Positions 6,645-14,166 are shown, numbered from the stretch's first letter. The stretch is 22,735 nt of DNA from DASWRT01 sp036403035 (GCA_036403035.1 DASWRT010000214.1:1-22735); one strand, 5' to 3'. Notes: generated by a model from the sequence alone, not told the origin. Made by a program: numbers and translations.

Positions 6645-7385
6645 CTACAGGCTGACGCCGCCGTCCGCGACCATGACCGTGCCGGTGGTGAAGGACGATT
6701 CGTCGCTCGCGAGATACACGCAGAGCGCCGCAATCTCCTCCGGCCGCCCGAGACGGCCCATCGGCTGGCGGTCGACGAACGCCTGACGGACCGCCTCGGT
6801 GCCGCCGAGCGCGACGATGCGGTCGTCGAGCGACGGCGTCGCTACGGTCCCCGGCGCCAGCGCGTTGCATCGGATGTTCTGCCGCGCGAAGTCGGCGGCA
6901 ACCGATTTCGTGAGACCGATCACCGCCGCCTTCGATGCGCCGTAGACGAAGCGGTTCGGCAGGCCGCGAATGGAGGACGAGATCGACGACATGTTGATGA
7001 TCGAGGCGCCCCGGCCGCTCGCCAGCATCGCCGGCAGCAGCGCCCTGATCATCATGTACATGGCGCGGACATTGAGATTGAACGAGAAATCCCAGTCCGC
7101 TTCCGACGTGTCGAGGATCGTGCCCTGGTGAACGAAGCCGGCACAGTTGAACAGCACGTCGACAGCGCCCACCTCCTGTGCAAAGGAAGCGATCGCGCCG
7201 GCATCGGTCACGTCGAGGCGACGCGTCCGGAGGTTCGCCCCTTGCAGATCGGTCATCTTCTCGGGGTGCAGGTCGGTGGCGATCACGTCGGCACCCTCGG
7301 CGGCGAAGGCCAGCGCGGTCGCCCGTCCGATCCCTTGAGCGGCGGCGGTGACGACCGCCCTCTTACCCGTCAGCCTGCCGGCCAT
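6645..7385 (-). CDS. SDR-family dehydrogenase, probable 2-keto-3-deoxy-L-fuconate dehydrogenase
   Basis: The 246-residue classical SDR has a cofactor loop TAAAQGIGR (about residues 12-20; the first Gly of TGxxxGIG is Ala). An acidic Asp follows strand 2 (VIATDLHPEK), predicting NAD(H). Further motifs are FNCAGFVHQGTIL, the catalytic Ser region INMSSISSS, and Y-G-A-S-K with NRFVYGASKAAVIGL. The segments FNCAGFVHQGTILD, NRFVYGASKAAVIGL and DRQPMGRLG strongly recall the Xanthomonas/Burkholderia L-2-keto-3-deoxyfuconate 4-dehydrogenases. Start 7385 has GGAGG 6 nt upstream; the open frame reaches 7427 without an RBS. It is transcribed ahead of the FAH hydrolase and divergently from the UxaA-family gene. 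Confidence 0.85.
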   Translation of the reverse strand: MAGRLTGKRAVVTAAAQGIGRATALAFAAEGADVIATDLHPEKMTDLQGANLRTRRLDVTDAGAIASFAQEVGAVDVLFNCAGFVHQGTILDTSEADWDFSFNLNVRAMYMMIRALLPAMLASGRGASIINMSSISSSIRGLPNRFVYGASKAAVIGLTKSVAADFARQNIRCNALAPGTVATPSLDDRIVALGGTEAVRQAFVDRQPMGRLGRPEEIAALCVYLASDESSFTTGTVMVADGGVSL

Positions 7386-7419
7386 CGTTTCCTCCCGAGT
7401 TGCTCGTTGTTGGGCCGAA

Positions 7420-7449
7420 ATTGCCACGCTTGGCGACGGGCTGTAAATT
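7420..7449 (+). promoter_or_regulatory. Candidate sigma70 promoter with overlapping operator-like repeat for the UxaA-family gene
   Basis: TTGCCA (7421-7426) and TAAATT (7444-7449) are separated by 17 nt. The -35 is also the left arm of TTGCCA-CGCT-TGGCGA (7421-7436; one mismatch from a perfect inverted repeat), a likely site for a sugar-acid-responsive repressor. It lies in the 107-bp divergent region shared with the SDR-FAH operon. Confidence 0.4.
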
Positions 7450-7492
7450 GCAAAGAAACGGCCGGAATTCGCCGAAACCCAAGGAAACGCCT

Positions 7493-9022
7493 ATGCAACC
7501 GTCACTGACGATCCGTCTCAACCCTTCCGACAACGTCGTCGTGGCGCGCGCCGATCTCCTGCCGGGAACGGAAATCGGCGCCGAGGGCGCCGTCGCCTGC
7601 CGCGGCCACGTGCCGTCGGGCCACAAGGTCGCGACGGCGCGGGTCGAGACCGGCGCGCCGGTCCGCAAGTACGGCCAGATCATCGGCTTCGCAACCGCCG
7701 AGATCCTCCCCGGCGATCACGTCCATACGCACAACCTGGCGATGGGCGACTTCTCCCGCGACTACGCGTTCTGCGCCGACGCCACGCCGACCGACATGGT
7801 CCCCGAGCACCAGCGGGCGACCTTCGAAGGCATCGTGCGCGCCGACGGGCGCGTCGCCACCCGCAACTATCTCGGCATCATCAGCTCGGTGAACTGCTCG
7901 GCGACGACGGCGAAGTACATCGCCGACCAGTTCCGCGGCCCGGCGGCGCTCGCCGACTACCCGAACGTCGACGGCGTCGTCGCGCTCGTCCACGGCACCG
8001 GCTGCGGCATGGCGAGCGACGGCGAGGCGATCGACGTGCTCCGCCGCACCATCGCCGGCTATGCACGGCATCCGAACTTTTCCGGCGTACTGTTGCTCGG
8101 CCTTGGATGCGAGGCGAACCAGATCGCGGGGCTGATGGCCGCCGAAGGGCTGGAGCCCGGCCGCTTCCTGCACACGATGACGATCCAGGAAACCGGCGGC
8201 ACCGCGAAGACGGTGCGCGAGGGCGTGGCGCGGCTGAAGGAGATGCTTCCCGAGGCGAACAGGGTCAGCCGCCGGACCGTGCCGGCGAGCCACATCCGCC
8301 TCGCCCTGCAATGCGGCGGGTCGGACGGCTATTCGGGCATCACCGCGAACCCGGCGCTGGGCGCCTGCGTCGACGTCCTCGTCCGGCACGGCGGCTCGGC
8401 CGTGCTGTCGGAGACGCCGGAGATCTACGGCGCAGAGCATCTGCTGACGCGCCGCGCGGTGAGCCGCGAGGTCGGCGAGAAACTGATCCGCCGGATCAAG
8501 TGGTGGGAGGACTACACCGCCCGTACCGGAAACGAGATGAACAACAACCCGTCGCCCGGCAACAAGGCGGGCGGGCTCACGACGATCCTGGAGAAATCGC
8601 TGGGCGCGGTCGCCAAGGGCGGCACGACCAACGTCGTCGACGTGTACAAATACGCCGAGCCGATGACCGAGCACGGCTTCGTCTTCATGGACACGCCGGG
8701 CTATGACCCGGTGTCCGCGACCGGTCAGGTGGCCGGCGGCGCCAACGTCATCTGCTTCACGACCGGGCGCGGCTCGGTGTTCGGCTGCAAGCCGGTGCCG
8801 AGCCTGAAGCTCGCCACCAACACGCCGCTCTACAGGCGGATGACGGACGACATGGATATCGATTGCGGGCCGATCGCGGACGGCGCCGCGTCGGTCCAGG
8901 AAATCGGCGAGCGCATCTTCCGTCTCGTCCTCGACACGGCCTCCGGCAAGCGGACGAAGAGCGAGGAGCTGGGCTTCGGCGACGAGGAGTTCACGCCGTG
9001 GCAGCTCGGCGCGACGATGTGA
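7493..9022 (+). CDS. UxaA-family (altronate/galactarate-type) sugar-acid dehydratase
   Basis: This 509-residue protein joins an N-terminal SAF domain (about residues 12-85, ending GQIIGFATAEILPGDHVHTH) to the UxaA/GarD catalytic region, with GIVRADGRVATRNYLGI, VHGTGCGM, LLGLGCEANQI, LQCGGSDGYSGITANPA and FTTGRGSVFGCKPVP. Conserved cysteines in GTGCG, GLGCE and CGGSD are typical Fe/metal ligands in this family. Members dehydrate hexonates or hexarates to 2-keto-3-deoxy acids. With the divergent SDR and FAH genes it most plausibly supplies 2-keto-3-deoxy-L-fuconate (inference); altronate is the textbook alternative, but no uxaB/uxaC or KDPG-type genes are present. Start ATG7493 has AAGGAAA 5 nt upstream. 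Confidence 0.87.
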   Translation: MQPSLTIRLNPSDNVVVARADLLPGTEIGAEGAVACRGHVPSGHKVATARVETGAPVRKYGQIIGFATAEILPGDHVHTHNLAMGDFSRDYAFCADATPTDMVPEHQRATFEGIVRADGRVATRNYLGIISSVNCSATTAKYIADQFRGPAALADYPNVDGVVALVHGTGCGMASDGEAIDVLRRTIAGYARHPNFSGVLLLGLGCEANQIAGLMAAEGLEPGRFLHTMTIQETGGTAKTVREGVARLKEMLPEANRVSRRTVPASHIRLALQCGGSDGYSGITANPALGACVDVLVRHGGSAVLSETPEIYGAEHLLTRRAVSREVGEKLIRRIKWWEDYTARTGNEMNNNPSPGNKAGGLTTILEKSLGAVAKGGTTNVVDVYKYAEPMTEHGFVFMDTPGYDPVSATGQVAGGANVICFTTGRGSVFGCKPVPSLKLATNTPLYRRMTDDMDIDCGPIADGAASVQEIGERIFRLVLDTASGKRTKSEELGFGDEEFTPWQLGATM

Positions 9023-9052
9023 CGTCGGCCGCCCCGGCGTTGGAACGAGGAG

Positions 9053-9091
9053 ACGCTTGATCGCCGCGAAAAGCGGTTGCGCTCCAAGCGT
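9053..9091. repeat. Composite hairpin between the UxaA-family gene and the thi promoter
   Basis: ACGCTTG (9053-9059) pairs with CAAGCGT (9085-9091), and inside it CCGC-GAAAA-GCGG (9064-9076) forms a second stem. It could end transcription of the upstream gene, though no T-tract follows. It also covers the -35 of the thi promoter. Confidence 0.4.
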
Positions 9092-9104
9092 AGCGCATTA
9101 GCAT
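9077..9104 (+). promoter_or_regulatory. Probable sigma70 promoter of the thi operon
   Basis: TTGCGC (9077-9082) and TAGCAT (9099-9104) are spaced by 16 nt. The expected start at about 9111 falls directly ahead of the riboswitch aptamer, which is the arrangement required for a TPP-controlled leader. Confidence 0.45.
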
Positions 9105-9112
9105 AACCGACA

Positions 9113-9197
9113 TCGGCTGGGGTGCCTCGCCGCTCGGCGGCGGGGCTGAGATCATACCCATCGAACCTGCCCTGGATCATGCCAGCGAAGGGAGCCC
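9113..9197 (+). ncRNA. TPP riboswitch (THI element)
   Basis: All conserved THI-box blocks are present in order: GGGGTGCC (9119-9126), a variable P3 hairpin CGCCG-CTCGG-CGGCG, GGCTGAGA (9144-9151), ACCC (9156-9159), GAACCTG (9163-9169), CTGGATCATGCCAGCG (9172-9187) and AGGGA. P1 closes GGCT (9115-9118) on AGCC (9193-9196). That 3' strand includes the last two bases of the AGGGAG Shine-Dalgarno (9189-9194) of the next gene, so TPP binding should hide the ribosome site (translational control, inferred from the geometry). It is followed at once by thiazole biosynthesis genes. Confidence 0.96.
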
Positions 9198-9200
9198 GCG

Positions 9201-10400
9201 ATTTCGACTCCACACCCATCCTCTTTCCCCCTCGCCTCCCGCTCCCGCCATCGGCCGCGCGTCGCGATCGTCGGCGGCGGCGTGATCGGCCTGTCGATCG
9301 GATGGCGGCTCGCCGCCGCGGGCTGTCCGGTCGATTTGTACGAGCGCGGCGTCGCCGGACGCGGCGCGACCTGGGCGGCGGCAGGCATGCTCGCTGCTTG
9401 CGTCGAGCTGGAGCCGACCGAGGAGGCGCTGCTCGCGCTCGACCGGTTGAGCCAGTCGATGTGGCCCGACTTCGCCCGGGAGCTGGAAGCGGCTTCGGAC
9501 GGGATCGACGTCGGCTACCGCGAAGAAGGGACGCTGGTCGTCGCGTTGACCCGCGACGACGTCGAGAAGCTGCGCTTCGCTTGGGAGATGCAGCGGGACG
9601 CCGGCATCCCGCTCGAATGGCTGTCCGGGGCCGCGGCGCGCCAGCGCGAACCGTATCTGAACCCGCGCATCGCGGCGGCGCTCTATAGTCCGCAGGACCG
9701 GCAGGTCGACAACCGGCAGGTCGCGGCGGCGCTGGTCGCGGCGTTCCGCCGGGCCGGCGGCCGCCTGCATGAACGCGCCGAGGTCGACGCGATCGATATC
9801 GCGGGAGGCCGCGCCCAAGGCGTCGTGGTCGCCGGAGAGCGCCGCGCCGCCGACATCGTCGTGCTTGCCGCGGGAGCCTGGTCGGCCGGCGTCCCCGGCG
9901 TTCCGGAGGCGGCCCGGCCGCCGGTGCGGCCGGTCAAGGGACAGATGCTCGCGGTGCGGATGGACCGCGCCGCGCCGCTGTTGCGCCATGTCGTCTGGGG
10001 GCCGACCGGCTATCTCGTGCCGCGGCGCGACGGGCGGCTCCTCGTCGGCGCGACGGTCGAGGAACGCGGCTTCGACGGCACGCTGACGGCCGGCGGACTC
10101 TACACGCTGCTCGACGCGGCGTGGCGGGTGCTGCCCGGGATCGAGGAGCTGCCGATCGACGAGACTTGGACCGGCTTCCGGCCGGGCTCGCGCGACGACG
10201 CGCCCTATCTCGGCCCGACCGCGATCGACGGGCTGGTGCTCGCCACCGGACATCACCGCAACGGCATCCTGCTAACGCCGGTCACGGCCGCGGCGATCGC
10301 GGATTTCGTCCTGACCGGGACGGTCGCGCAGGCGATCCGCCCGTTCGCCGTCGACCGCATCGCCGCCGCCCGCCGGGCGACGCCGGAGGAGACGCCATGA
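9201..10400 (+). CDS. thiO: ThiO glycine oxidase (FAD-dependent), apparent ATT start
   Basis: ThiO oxidises glycine to iminoglycine (dehydroglycine) for thiazole synthesis. The FAD Rossmann motif VAIVGGGVIGLSIGWRLAAAG lies near the N-terminus and ends in an acidic strand-2 residue (VDLYERG). Further family segments are ATWAAAGMLAA, VRPVKGQMLAV, YLVPRRDGRLLVGAT and the C-terminal TGHHRNGILLTPVTA. In this frame there is a stop at 9147 and then no ATG, GTG, TTG or CTG until GTG9282, which would delete most of the GGGVIG motif. The coordinates use ATT9201, 6 nt after AGGGAG, giving 399 residues with a Ser/Pro/Arg-rich leader of about 20. The gene overlaps thiS (ATGA). A sequencing frameshift is the other explanation for the missing start. 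Confidence 0.85.
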   Translation: MSTPHPSSFPLASRSRHRPRVAIVGGGVIGLSIGWRLAAAGCPVDLYERGVAGRGATWAAAGMLAACVELEPTEEALLALDRLSQSMWPDFARELEAASDGIDVGYREEGTLVVALTRDDVEKLRFAWEMQRDAGIPLEWLSGAAARQREPYLNPRIAAALYSPQDRQVDNRQVAAALVAAFRRAGGRLHERAEVDAIDIAGGRAQGVVVAGERRAADIVVLAAGAWSAGVPGVPEAARPPVRPVKGQMLAVRMDRAAPLLRHVVWGPTGYLVPRRDGRLLVGATVEERGFDGTLTAGGLYTLLDAAWRVLPGIEELPIDETWTGFRPGSRDDAPYLGPTAIDGLVLATGHHRNGILLTPVTAAAIADFVLTGTVAQAIRPFAVDRIAAARRATPEETP

Positions 10401-10612
10401 GCGAAGGAACCGGGTTTCGCGTCAACGGCGCCGTCCAGGCGTCCGAGAGGATGACCATCGCGGAGCTGCTGCGCCGCCTCGGGGCCGACCCGCCGCCGCG
10501 CTTCGTCGCTGTCGCGGTCAACGGCAGCGTCGTCCGCCGGGACGCCTGGGCGGCGACCGAGGTCGCTCCAGGCGACGCGATCGAGATCGTCCGCCCGCTT
10601 CAGGGCGGCTGA
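10397..10612 (+). CDS. thiS: ThiS sulfur-carrier protein
   Basis: The 71-residue ubiquitin-like beta-grasp protein ends in the diagnostic Gly-Gly (IVRPLQGG), which is adenylated and converted to a thiocarboxylate that donates sulfur to ThiG. It opens FRVNGAVQASERMTIAELL and contains VAVAVNGSVVRRDAW. The ATG overlaps the thiO stop by 4 nt, and thiG starts 14 nt later, so the three genes form one operon behind the TPP riboswitch. Its activating enzyme (ThiF/MoeB) is not in the window. Confidence 0.95.
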   Translation: MSEGTGFRVNGAVQASERMTIAELLRRLGADPPPRFVAVAVNGSVVRRDAWAATEVAPGDAIEIVRPLQGG

Positions 10613-10626
10613 GGGGGAATATCGCC

Positions 10627-11412
10627 ATGCCCGATCCTGCGACCGACACGCTCCGCCTCGGGGGCGCCATCTTCACCTCCCGCCTGCTGCTCGGCAGCGC
10701 CGGCTACCCGAACCAGCAGGCGATGCTCGACTCCGTCGCCGAGAGCGGCGCGGAGATCGTCACCGTGTCGATCCGCCGGATCAGCCTCGACTCCTATGCC
10801 GAGAGCACGGTCGATCTGCTCGCCGCGCGCAGCCTCCGGCTGCTGCCGAACACCGCCGGCTGCGCCACCGTCAAGGACGCGGTGCTGACCGCCCAGCTCG
10901 CCCGCGAGGCGCTCGGCACGTCCTGGGTCAAGCTGGAGCTGATCGGCGACCGCGAGACGCTGTATCCGGACGTGGAGCAGCTTCTGAAGGCGACCGCCGA
11001 GCTGGTGCGCGACAGCTTCACCGTCCTGCCTTACTGCAACGACGACCCGGTGACCTGCCTCAAGCTCGCCGATACCGGCGCCGCGGCGGTGATGCCGCTG
11101 GGCTCGCCGATCGGCTCCGGGCGCGGCATCGCGAACCCGTGGGCGATCGAACTGATCTGCGGGCGCAGCCCGGTGCCGGTGATCCTCGACGCCGGCATCG
11201 GCACCGCCTCGGACGCGGCCCTCGCGATGGAGCTGGGGTGCGACGCCGTGCTGCTCAACACCGCCGTCGCGAAGGCGCGCGACCCGCGCCGCATGGCCGC
11301 CGCGATGCGCGACGCCGTCGCCGCCGGCCGCGCCGCCCGCCTCGCCGGCCGCATCCCACGGCTCGACCATGCCGAAGCGTCCAGCCCGCGGCTCGGGCTG
11401 ATCGGGGCGTAG
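10627..11412 (+). CDS. thiG: ThiG thiazole synthase
   Basis: This 261-residue TIM-barrel enzyme condenses DXP, dehydroglycine and ThiS thiocarboxylate into the thiazole phosphate of thiamine. It opens TLRLGGAIFTSRLLLGSAGYPN. The Schiff-base Lys is in WVKLELIGD (Lys102), and the phosphate-binding segments MPLGSPIGSGRGI and DAGIGTASDAALAMELGCDA follow, with VLLNTAVAKARDPRRMA near the end. GGGGGAA lies 7 nt before the ATG. thiE and thiC, often adjacent, are absent; the open frame ends and cobC begins 77 nt later. Confidence 0.96.
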   Translation: MPDPATDTLRLGGAIFTSRLLLGSAGYPNQQAMLDSVAESGAEIVTVSIRRISLDSYAESTVDLLAARSLRLLPNTAGCATVKDAVLTAQLAREALGTSWVKLELIGDRETLYPDVEQLLKATAELVRDSFTVLPYCNDDPVTCLKLADTGAAAVMPLGSPIGSGRGIANPWAIELICGRSPVPVILDAGIGTASDAALAMELGCDAVLLNTAVAKARDPRRMAAAMRDAVAAGRAARLAGRIPRLDHAEASSPRLGLIGA

Positions 11413-11489
11413 GGAGAGAAACGGCCGAGCGGATTTCCGGCACTCGCTCCGTCCCGGTTGTCTGCGGACGCCCGACGACATCTGCTGGT

Positions 11490-12545
11490 ATGCTCAGCGT
11501 CATGCAGATGAACGCTTCCGAGCAGGCCGTCGCCGATCTGCCGCCGCACGGCGGCGACCTCGCCGATGCCGAGCGGCGCTTCGGGCCGCCGCCCGCCGAG
11601 GGCTGGCTTGACCTCTCGACCGGGCTCAATCCCCATCCCTATCCGGTGCCGCCGCTGCCGGCCGAGTGCTGGGCGCGGCTGCCGCGGCGCGACGATGCGT
11701 TGCGCGGCGCGGCGGCGCGCTATTACGGCCTCGCCGACCGGGCGGACTGCGTCGTGTGCGCCGCCGGCAGCCAGCCGGTCCTCCAGGCGTTGCCGCACGT
11801 GCTGCCGCCGGGGCCGGTCGCGGTGGTCGGACCGACATACGGGGAGTTGAGCGCCGTCTGGCAGCATGCCGGACGTCCAGTCGAGATCGTGCCGTCGCCG
11901 GAGGATGCCGAGCGGACCGGCGCCGCGGTCGTCGTGCTCGCCAACCCGAACAACCCGGACGGGCGGGAGCACGCGCCGGAGCTTCTGGCCGGCCTCGCGG
12001 AGCGGCTGCATCGCCGGAGCGCAGGCTGCCTGATCGTCGACGAGGCCTTCGCCGACATACGCCCTGAGCTGAGCGCCGCGGCGCACGTCGCAAGCGGGCT
12101 CCCCGGCCTGCTGGTGCTGCGTTCGTTCGGCAAGTTCTTCGGGCTTGCCGGGCTGCGGCTCGGCTTCGCGCTGGCAGCGCCCCCACTCGCGGCATCGCTG
12201 CGCCGCGCGCTCGGCCCCTGGCCGGTGGGCGGACCGGCTCTGCGGATCGGCGAGGCGGCGCTGCTGGACGATCGCTGGATCGCGGCGGCCCGCGGCATGC
12301 TGGCCGCCGACCGCAGCGCGCTCGACGCCGTTCTGGCCGGCGCGGGATTAAGGCTGATCGGGGGCTGCGACCTGTTCCGCCTCGTGCGGACGCCGCACCC
12401 TGCCGCGCTCCATGCCCATCTCGGCCGGCACGGCATCCTGGTGCGGATCTTCGCCGACCGGCCCGACCTCGTAAGGATCGGCCTGCCGGGGAGCAACGAG
12501 CGGCTCGACCGGCTGGCCACAGCGCTCGCCACGTTCGGTACCTGA
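11490..12545 (+). CDS. cobC: CobC threonine-phosphate decarboxylase / aminotransferase-like cobalamin enzyme
   Basis: This 351-residue fold-type I PLP enzyme opens with the CobC hallmark PPHGGDLADAERRFG and WLDLSTGLNPHPYPVP. Next come GSQPVLQALP, NPNNPDGR, IVDEAFAD (PLP-ring Asp) and RSFGKFFGLAGLRLGF with the Schiff-base Lys at about residue 215. It makes (R)-1-amino-2-propanol phosphate for the nucleotide loop of cobalamin. Three in-frame ATGs (11490, 11502, 11508) are possible; none has a good Shine-Dalgarno and the longest is used. No cobalamin riboswitch and no other cob gene is nearby. It may be read through from thiG, since no terminator is seen in the 77-nt gap. Confidence 0.9.
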   Translation: MLSVMQMNASEQAVADLPPHGGDLADAERRFGPPPAEGWLDLSTGLNPHPYPVPPLPAECWARLPRRDDALRGAAARYYGLADRADCVVCAAGSQPVLQALPHVLPPGPVAVVGPTYGELSAVWQHAGRPVEIVPSPEDAERTGAAVVVLANPNNPDGREHAPELLAGLAERLHRRSAGCLIVDEAFADIRPELSAAAHVASGLPGLLVLRSFGKFFGLAGLRLGFALAAPPLAASLRRALGPWPVGGPALRIGEAALLDDRWIAAARGMLAADRSALDAVLAGAGLRLIGGCDLFRLVRTPHPAALHAHLGRHGILVRIFADRPDLVRIGLPGSNERLDRLATALATFGT

Positions 12546-12592
12546 CGACGCGTCGGGCGCGCCAAGTGCCGACTCTTCACACGAGCGGCGGC

Positions 12593-12604
12593 TAGCCCGG
12601 GCTA
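12593..12604. repeat. 12-bp perfect palindrome at the fieF stop codon
   Basis: TAGCCCGGGCTA spans the stop of the leftward transporter gene in the 56-bp convergent gap with cobC. It is too short for a strong terminator and has no T-tract, so its role is unclear. Confidence 0.4.
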
Positions 12605-13576
12605 TCCTGCCTTGCGCTCTGCCGCGGCCGGAATCTGCGGGAAGCTGACGCGCGCCTCGTCGACACCCAGCGGGTCCTGATGGATGATGATCTCGGCATT
12701 CGGGAACGCATCGCGCACCCGCGTCTCGACTTCGTCGGAGACTTCGTGCGCGTGCGCCAGCGTCATGTCGCCGTCCATCTCGATATGGATCTGCACGAAC
12801 GCGGTCGGACCGGCGGCGCGGGTGCGCAGATCGTGCACCGCCAGCACCTCGGGGTGGGCAAGCGCGATCTCGCGGAGCCGCTTGCGATCCTGCTCCGGCA
12901 GCTCCCGGTCCATCAGCTGCACCATGGCGCTCCGCACGATCTGCCACGCGCTCCAGAGGATCCAGATGGCGATCCCGGCGCCGAAGATCGGGTCGGCATA
13001 GGGCCAGTCGAGCAGGCTGGACACCGCCAGGGAGACGATGACGCTGCCGTTCAGGACGACATCGCCGCGATAATGCAGCTCGTCGGCGCTGATCGCGAGC
13101 GAGCCGGTCTGCCCGATCACGTAGCGCTGATAGCGCACGAGCAGCAGCGTCGCGACGATCGAGAACAGCATCACGCCGATGCCGGCGCCAGCGTGCCTGA
13201 CCTCGACCGGCTGCCATAAGCGTTGCACCGCCTGGACCAGCAGCAGCGCGGCCGAGCCGGCGATGAAGGCGGATTGAGCAAGCCCCGCAAGGGGCTCGGC
13301 CTTGCCGTGCCCGAACCGGTGCTCGCGGTCAGCCGGAGTGACGGCGTGGCGAACGGCCAGGAAATTGACGATCGATGCGGCCGCATCGAGCGACGAGTCG
13401 AGCAGGCTCGACAGCAGGCTCACCGAACCGGTCGCGACCCAGGCCGACAGCTTGACCGCGATCAGCAGCAATGCGACGGCGACGGATGCCTGCGTCGCGC
13501 GCTGCCGCAGCTGTGCCGCGCGCTCGCCGGCGGAGGCAGGCGAGCCGGCAGGAGTCGCAAGCAAAACCGGAATCAC
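12602..13576 (-). CDS. fieF: FieF/CDF-family divalent cation efflux transporter
   Basis: This 324-residue cation diffusion facilitator is predicted to have six membrane helices (about residues 30-235) and a cytosolic C-terminal domain with HIEMDGDMTLAHAHEVSDEVE. The transport-site residues are present: the D-x3-D in SSLLDSSLDAAAS (Asp60, Asp64) and H-x3-D in ADELHYRGDVVLNG (His168, Asp172). The loop HRFGHGKAEPLAGLAQS is FieF-like. Members expel Zn2+ or Fe2+ in exchange for protons. The GTG start at 13576 overlaps the pdxH stop (GTGA), so translation is probably coupled. An open frame extending to 13666 would run inside pdxH and has no RBS. Metal preference cannot be decided from sequence. Confidence 0.88.
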   Translation of the reverse strand: MIPVLLATPAGSPASAGERAAQLRQRATQASVAVALLLIAVKLSAWVATGSVSLLSSLLDSSLDAAASIVNFLAVRHAVTPADREHRFGHGKAEPLAGLAQSAFIAGSAALLLVQAVQRLWQPVEVRHAGAGIGVMLFSIVATLLLVRYQRYVIGQTGSLAISADELHYRGDVVLNGSVIVSLAVSSLLDWPYADPIFGAGIAIWILWSAWQIVRSAMVQLMDRELPEQDRKRLREIALAHPEVLAVHDLRTRAAGPTAFVQIHIEMDGDMTLAHAHEVSDEVETRVRDAFPNAEIIIHQDPLGVDEARVSFPQIPAAAERKAG

Positions 13577-14166
13577 GGGAAGAGGCGCTCCGTCCGCCAG
13601 CCGGCGACGGCACCGTCGCGGTGATAGACGATGCGGTCGTGCAGACGGTACGGGCGATCCTCCCAAAATTCAATGCTGCCCGGCACGACGCGGAAGCCTG
13701 ACCAGTGCGGCGGCCGCGGCACCGCCCCGCCGCCGAACTTCGCATCGAACTCGGCGACCCGCGCCTCCAGCGTCTCTCGACTATCCAGCGGGCGCGACTG
13801 CCTGGAGGCCCAGGCGCCGATCTGGCTGATACGCTGGCGGGTCGCGAAATAGGCGTCCGCCTCGGCGTCGGAGACGCGCTCGACGTCGCCTTCGATCCTT
13901 ACCTGCCGCTGCAGCGCCTTCCAATGGAAGCAGAGCGCCGCGCGCGGCCGGGCAGCAAGCTCGCGGGCCTTCCGGCTCTCCAGATTCGTGTAGAAGACGA
14001 AGCCGCGCTCGTCGACGCCTTTCAGCAGCACGATCCGCGCCGCCGGCCTGCCGTCCTCGACCGTCGCGAGCGTCATCGCGTTGGCATCGCTCGGCTCGGT
14101 CTTCCATGCCTCGTCGAGCCATTCCTGGAAGCGGGCGAAAGGTTCCCCGTGCTTGATGGCGCTCAT
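13573..14166 (-). CDS. pdxH: PdxH pyridoxamine/pyridoxine 5'-phosphate oxidase
   Basis: The 197-residue FMN split-barrel enzyme oxidises PNP or PMP to PLP. It shows EPSDANAMTLATVEDGRPAARIVLLKG (FMN contacts, about residues 24-50), FVFYTNLESRKARELAARPRAALCFHWK, RQVRIEGDVERVSD, and the C-terminal PHWSGFRVVP, FWEDRPYRLHDR and WRTERLFP of PNPOx. The start at 14166 (MSAIKHGEPF) follows GGGGAA; the longer frame to 14220 lacks an RBS. The gene is followed by a cation exporter that overlaps its stop. PLP made here is the cofactor of the nearby CobC, but no shared regulation is visible. Confidence 0.94.
   Translation of the reverse strand: MSAIKHGEPFARFQEWLDEAWKTEPSDANAMTLATVEDGRPAARIVLLKGVDERGFVFYTNLESRKARELAARPRAALCFHWKALQRQVRIEGDVERVSDAEADAYFATRQRISQIGAWASRQSRPLDSRETLEARVAEFDAKFGGGAVPRPPHWSGFRVVPGSIEFWEDRPYRLHDRIVYHRDGAVAGWRTERLFP

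Noticed and set aside
9122..9688. ORF starting in the riboswitch and overlapping thiO
   Set aside because: The ATGs lie in conserved riboswitch bases and the product is Arg-rich out-of-frame sequence of thiO.
11413..11489. Possible cobalamin riboswitch before cobC
   Set aside because: Only 77 nt are available and none of the conserved B12-box blocks was seen.
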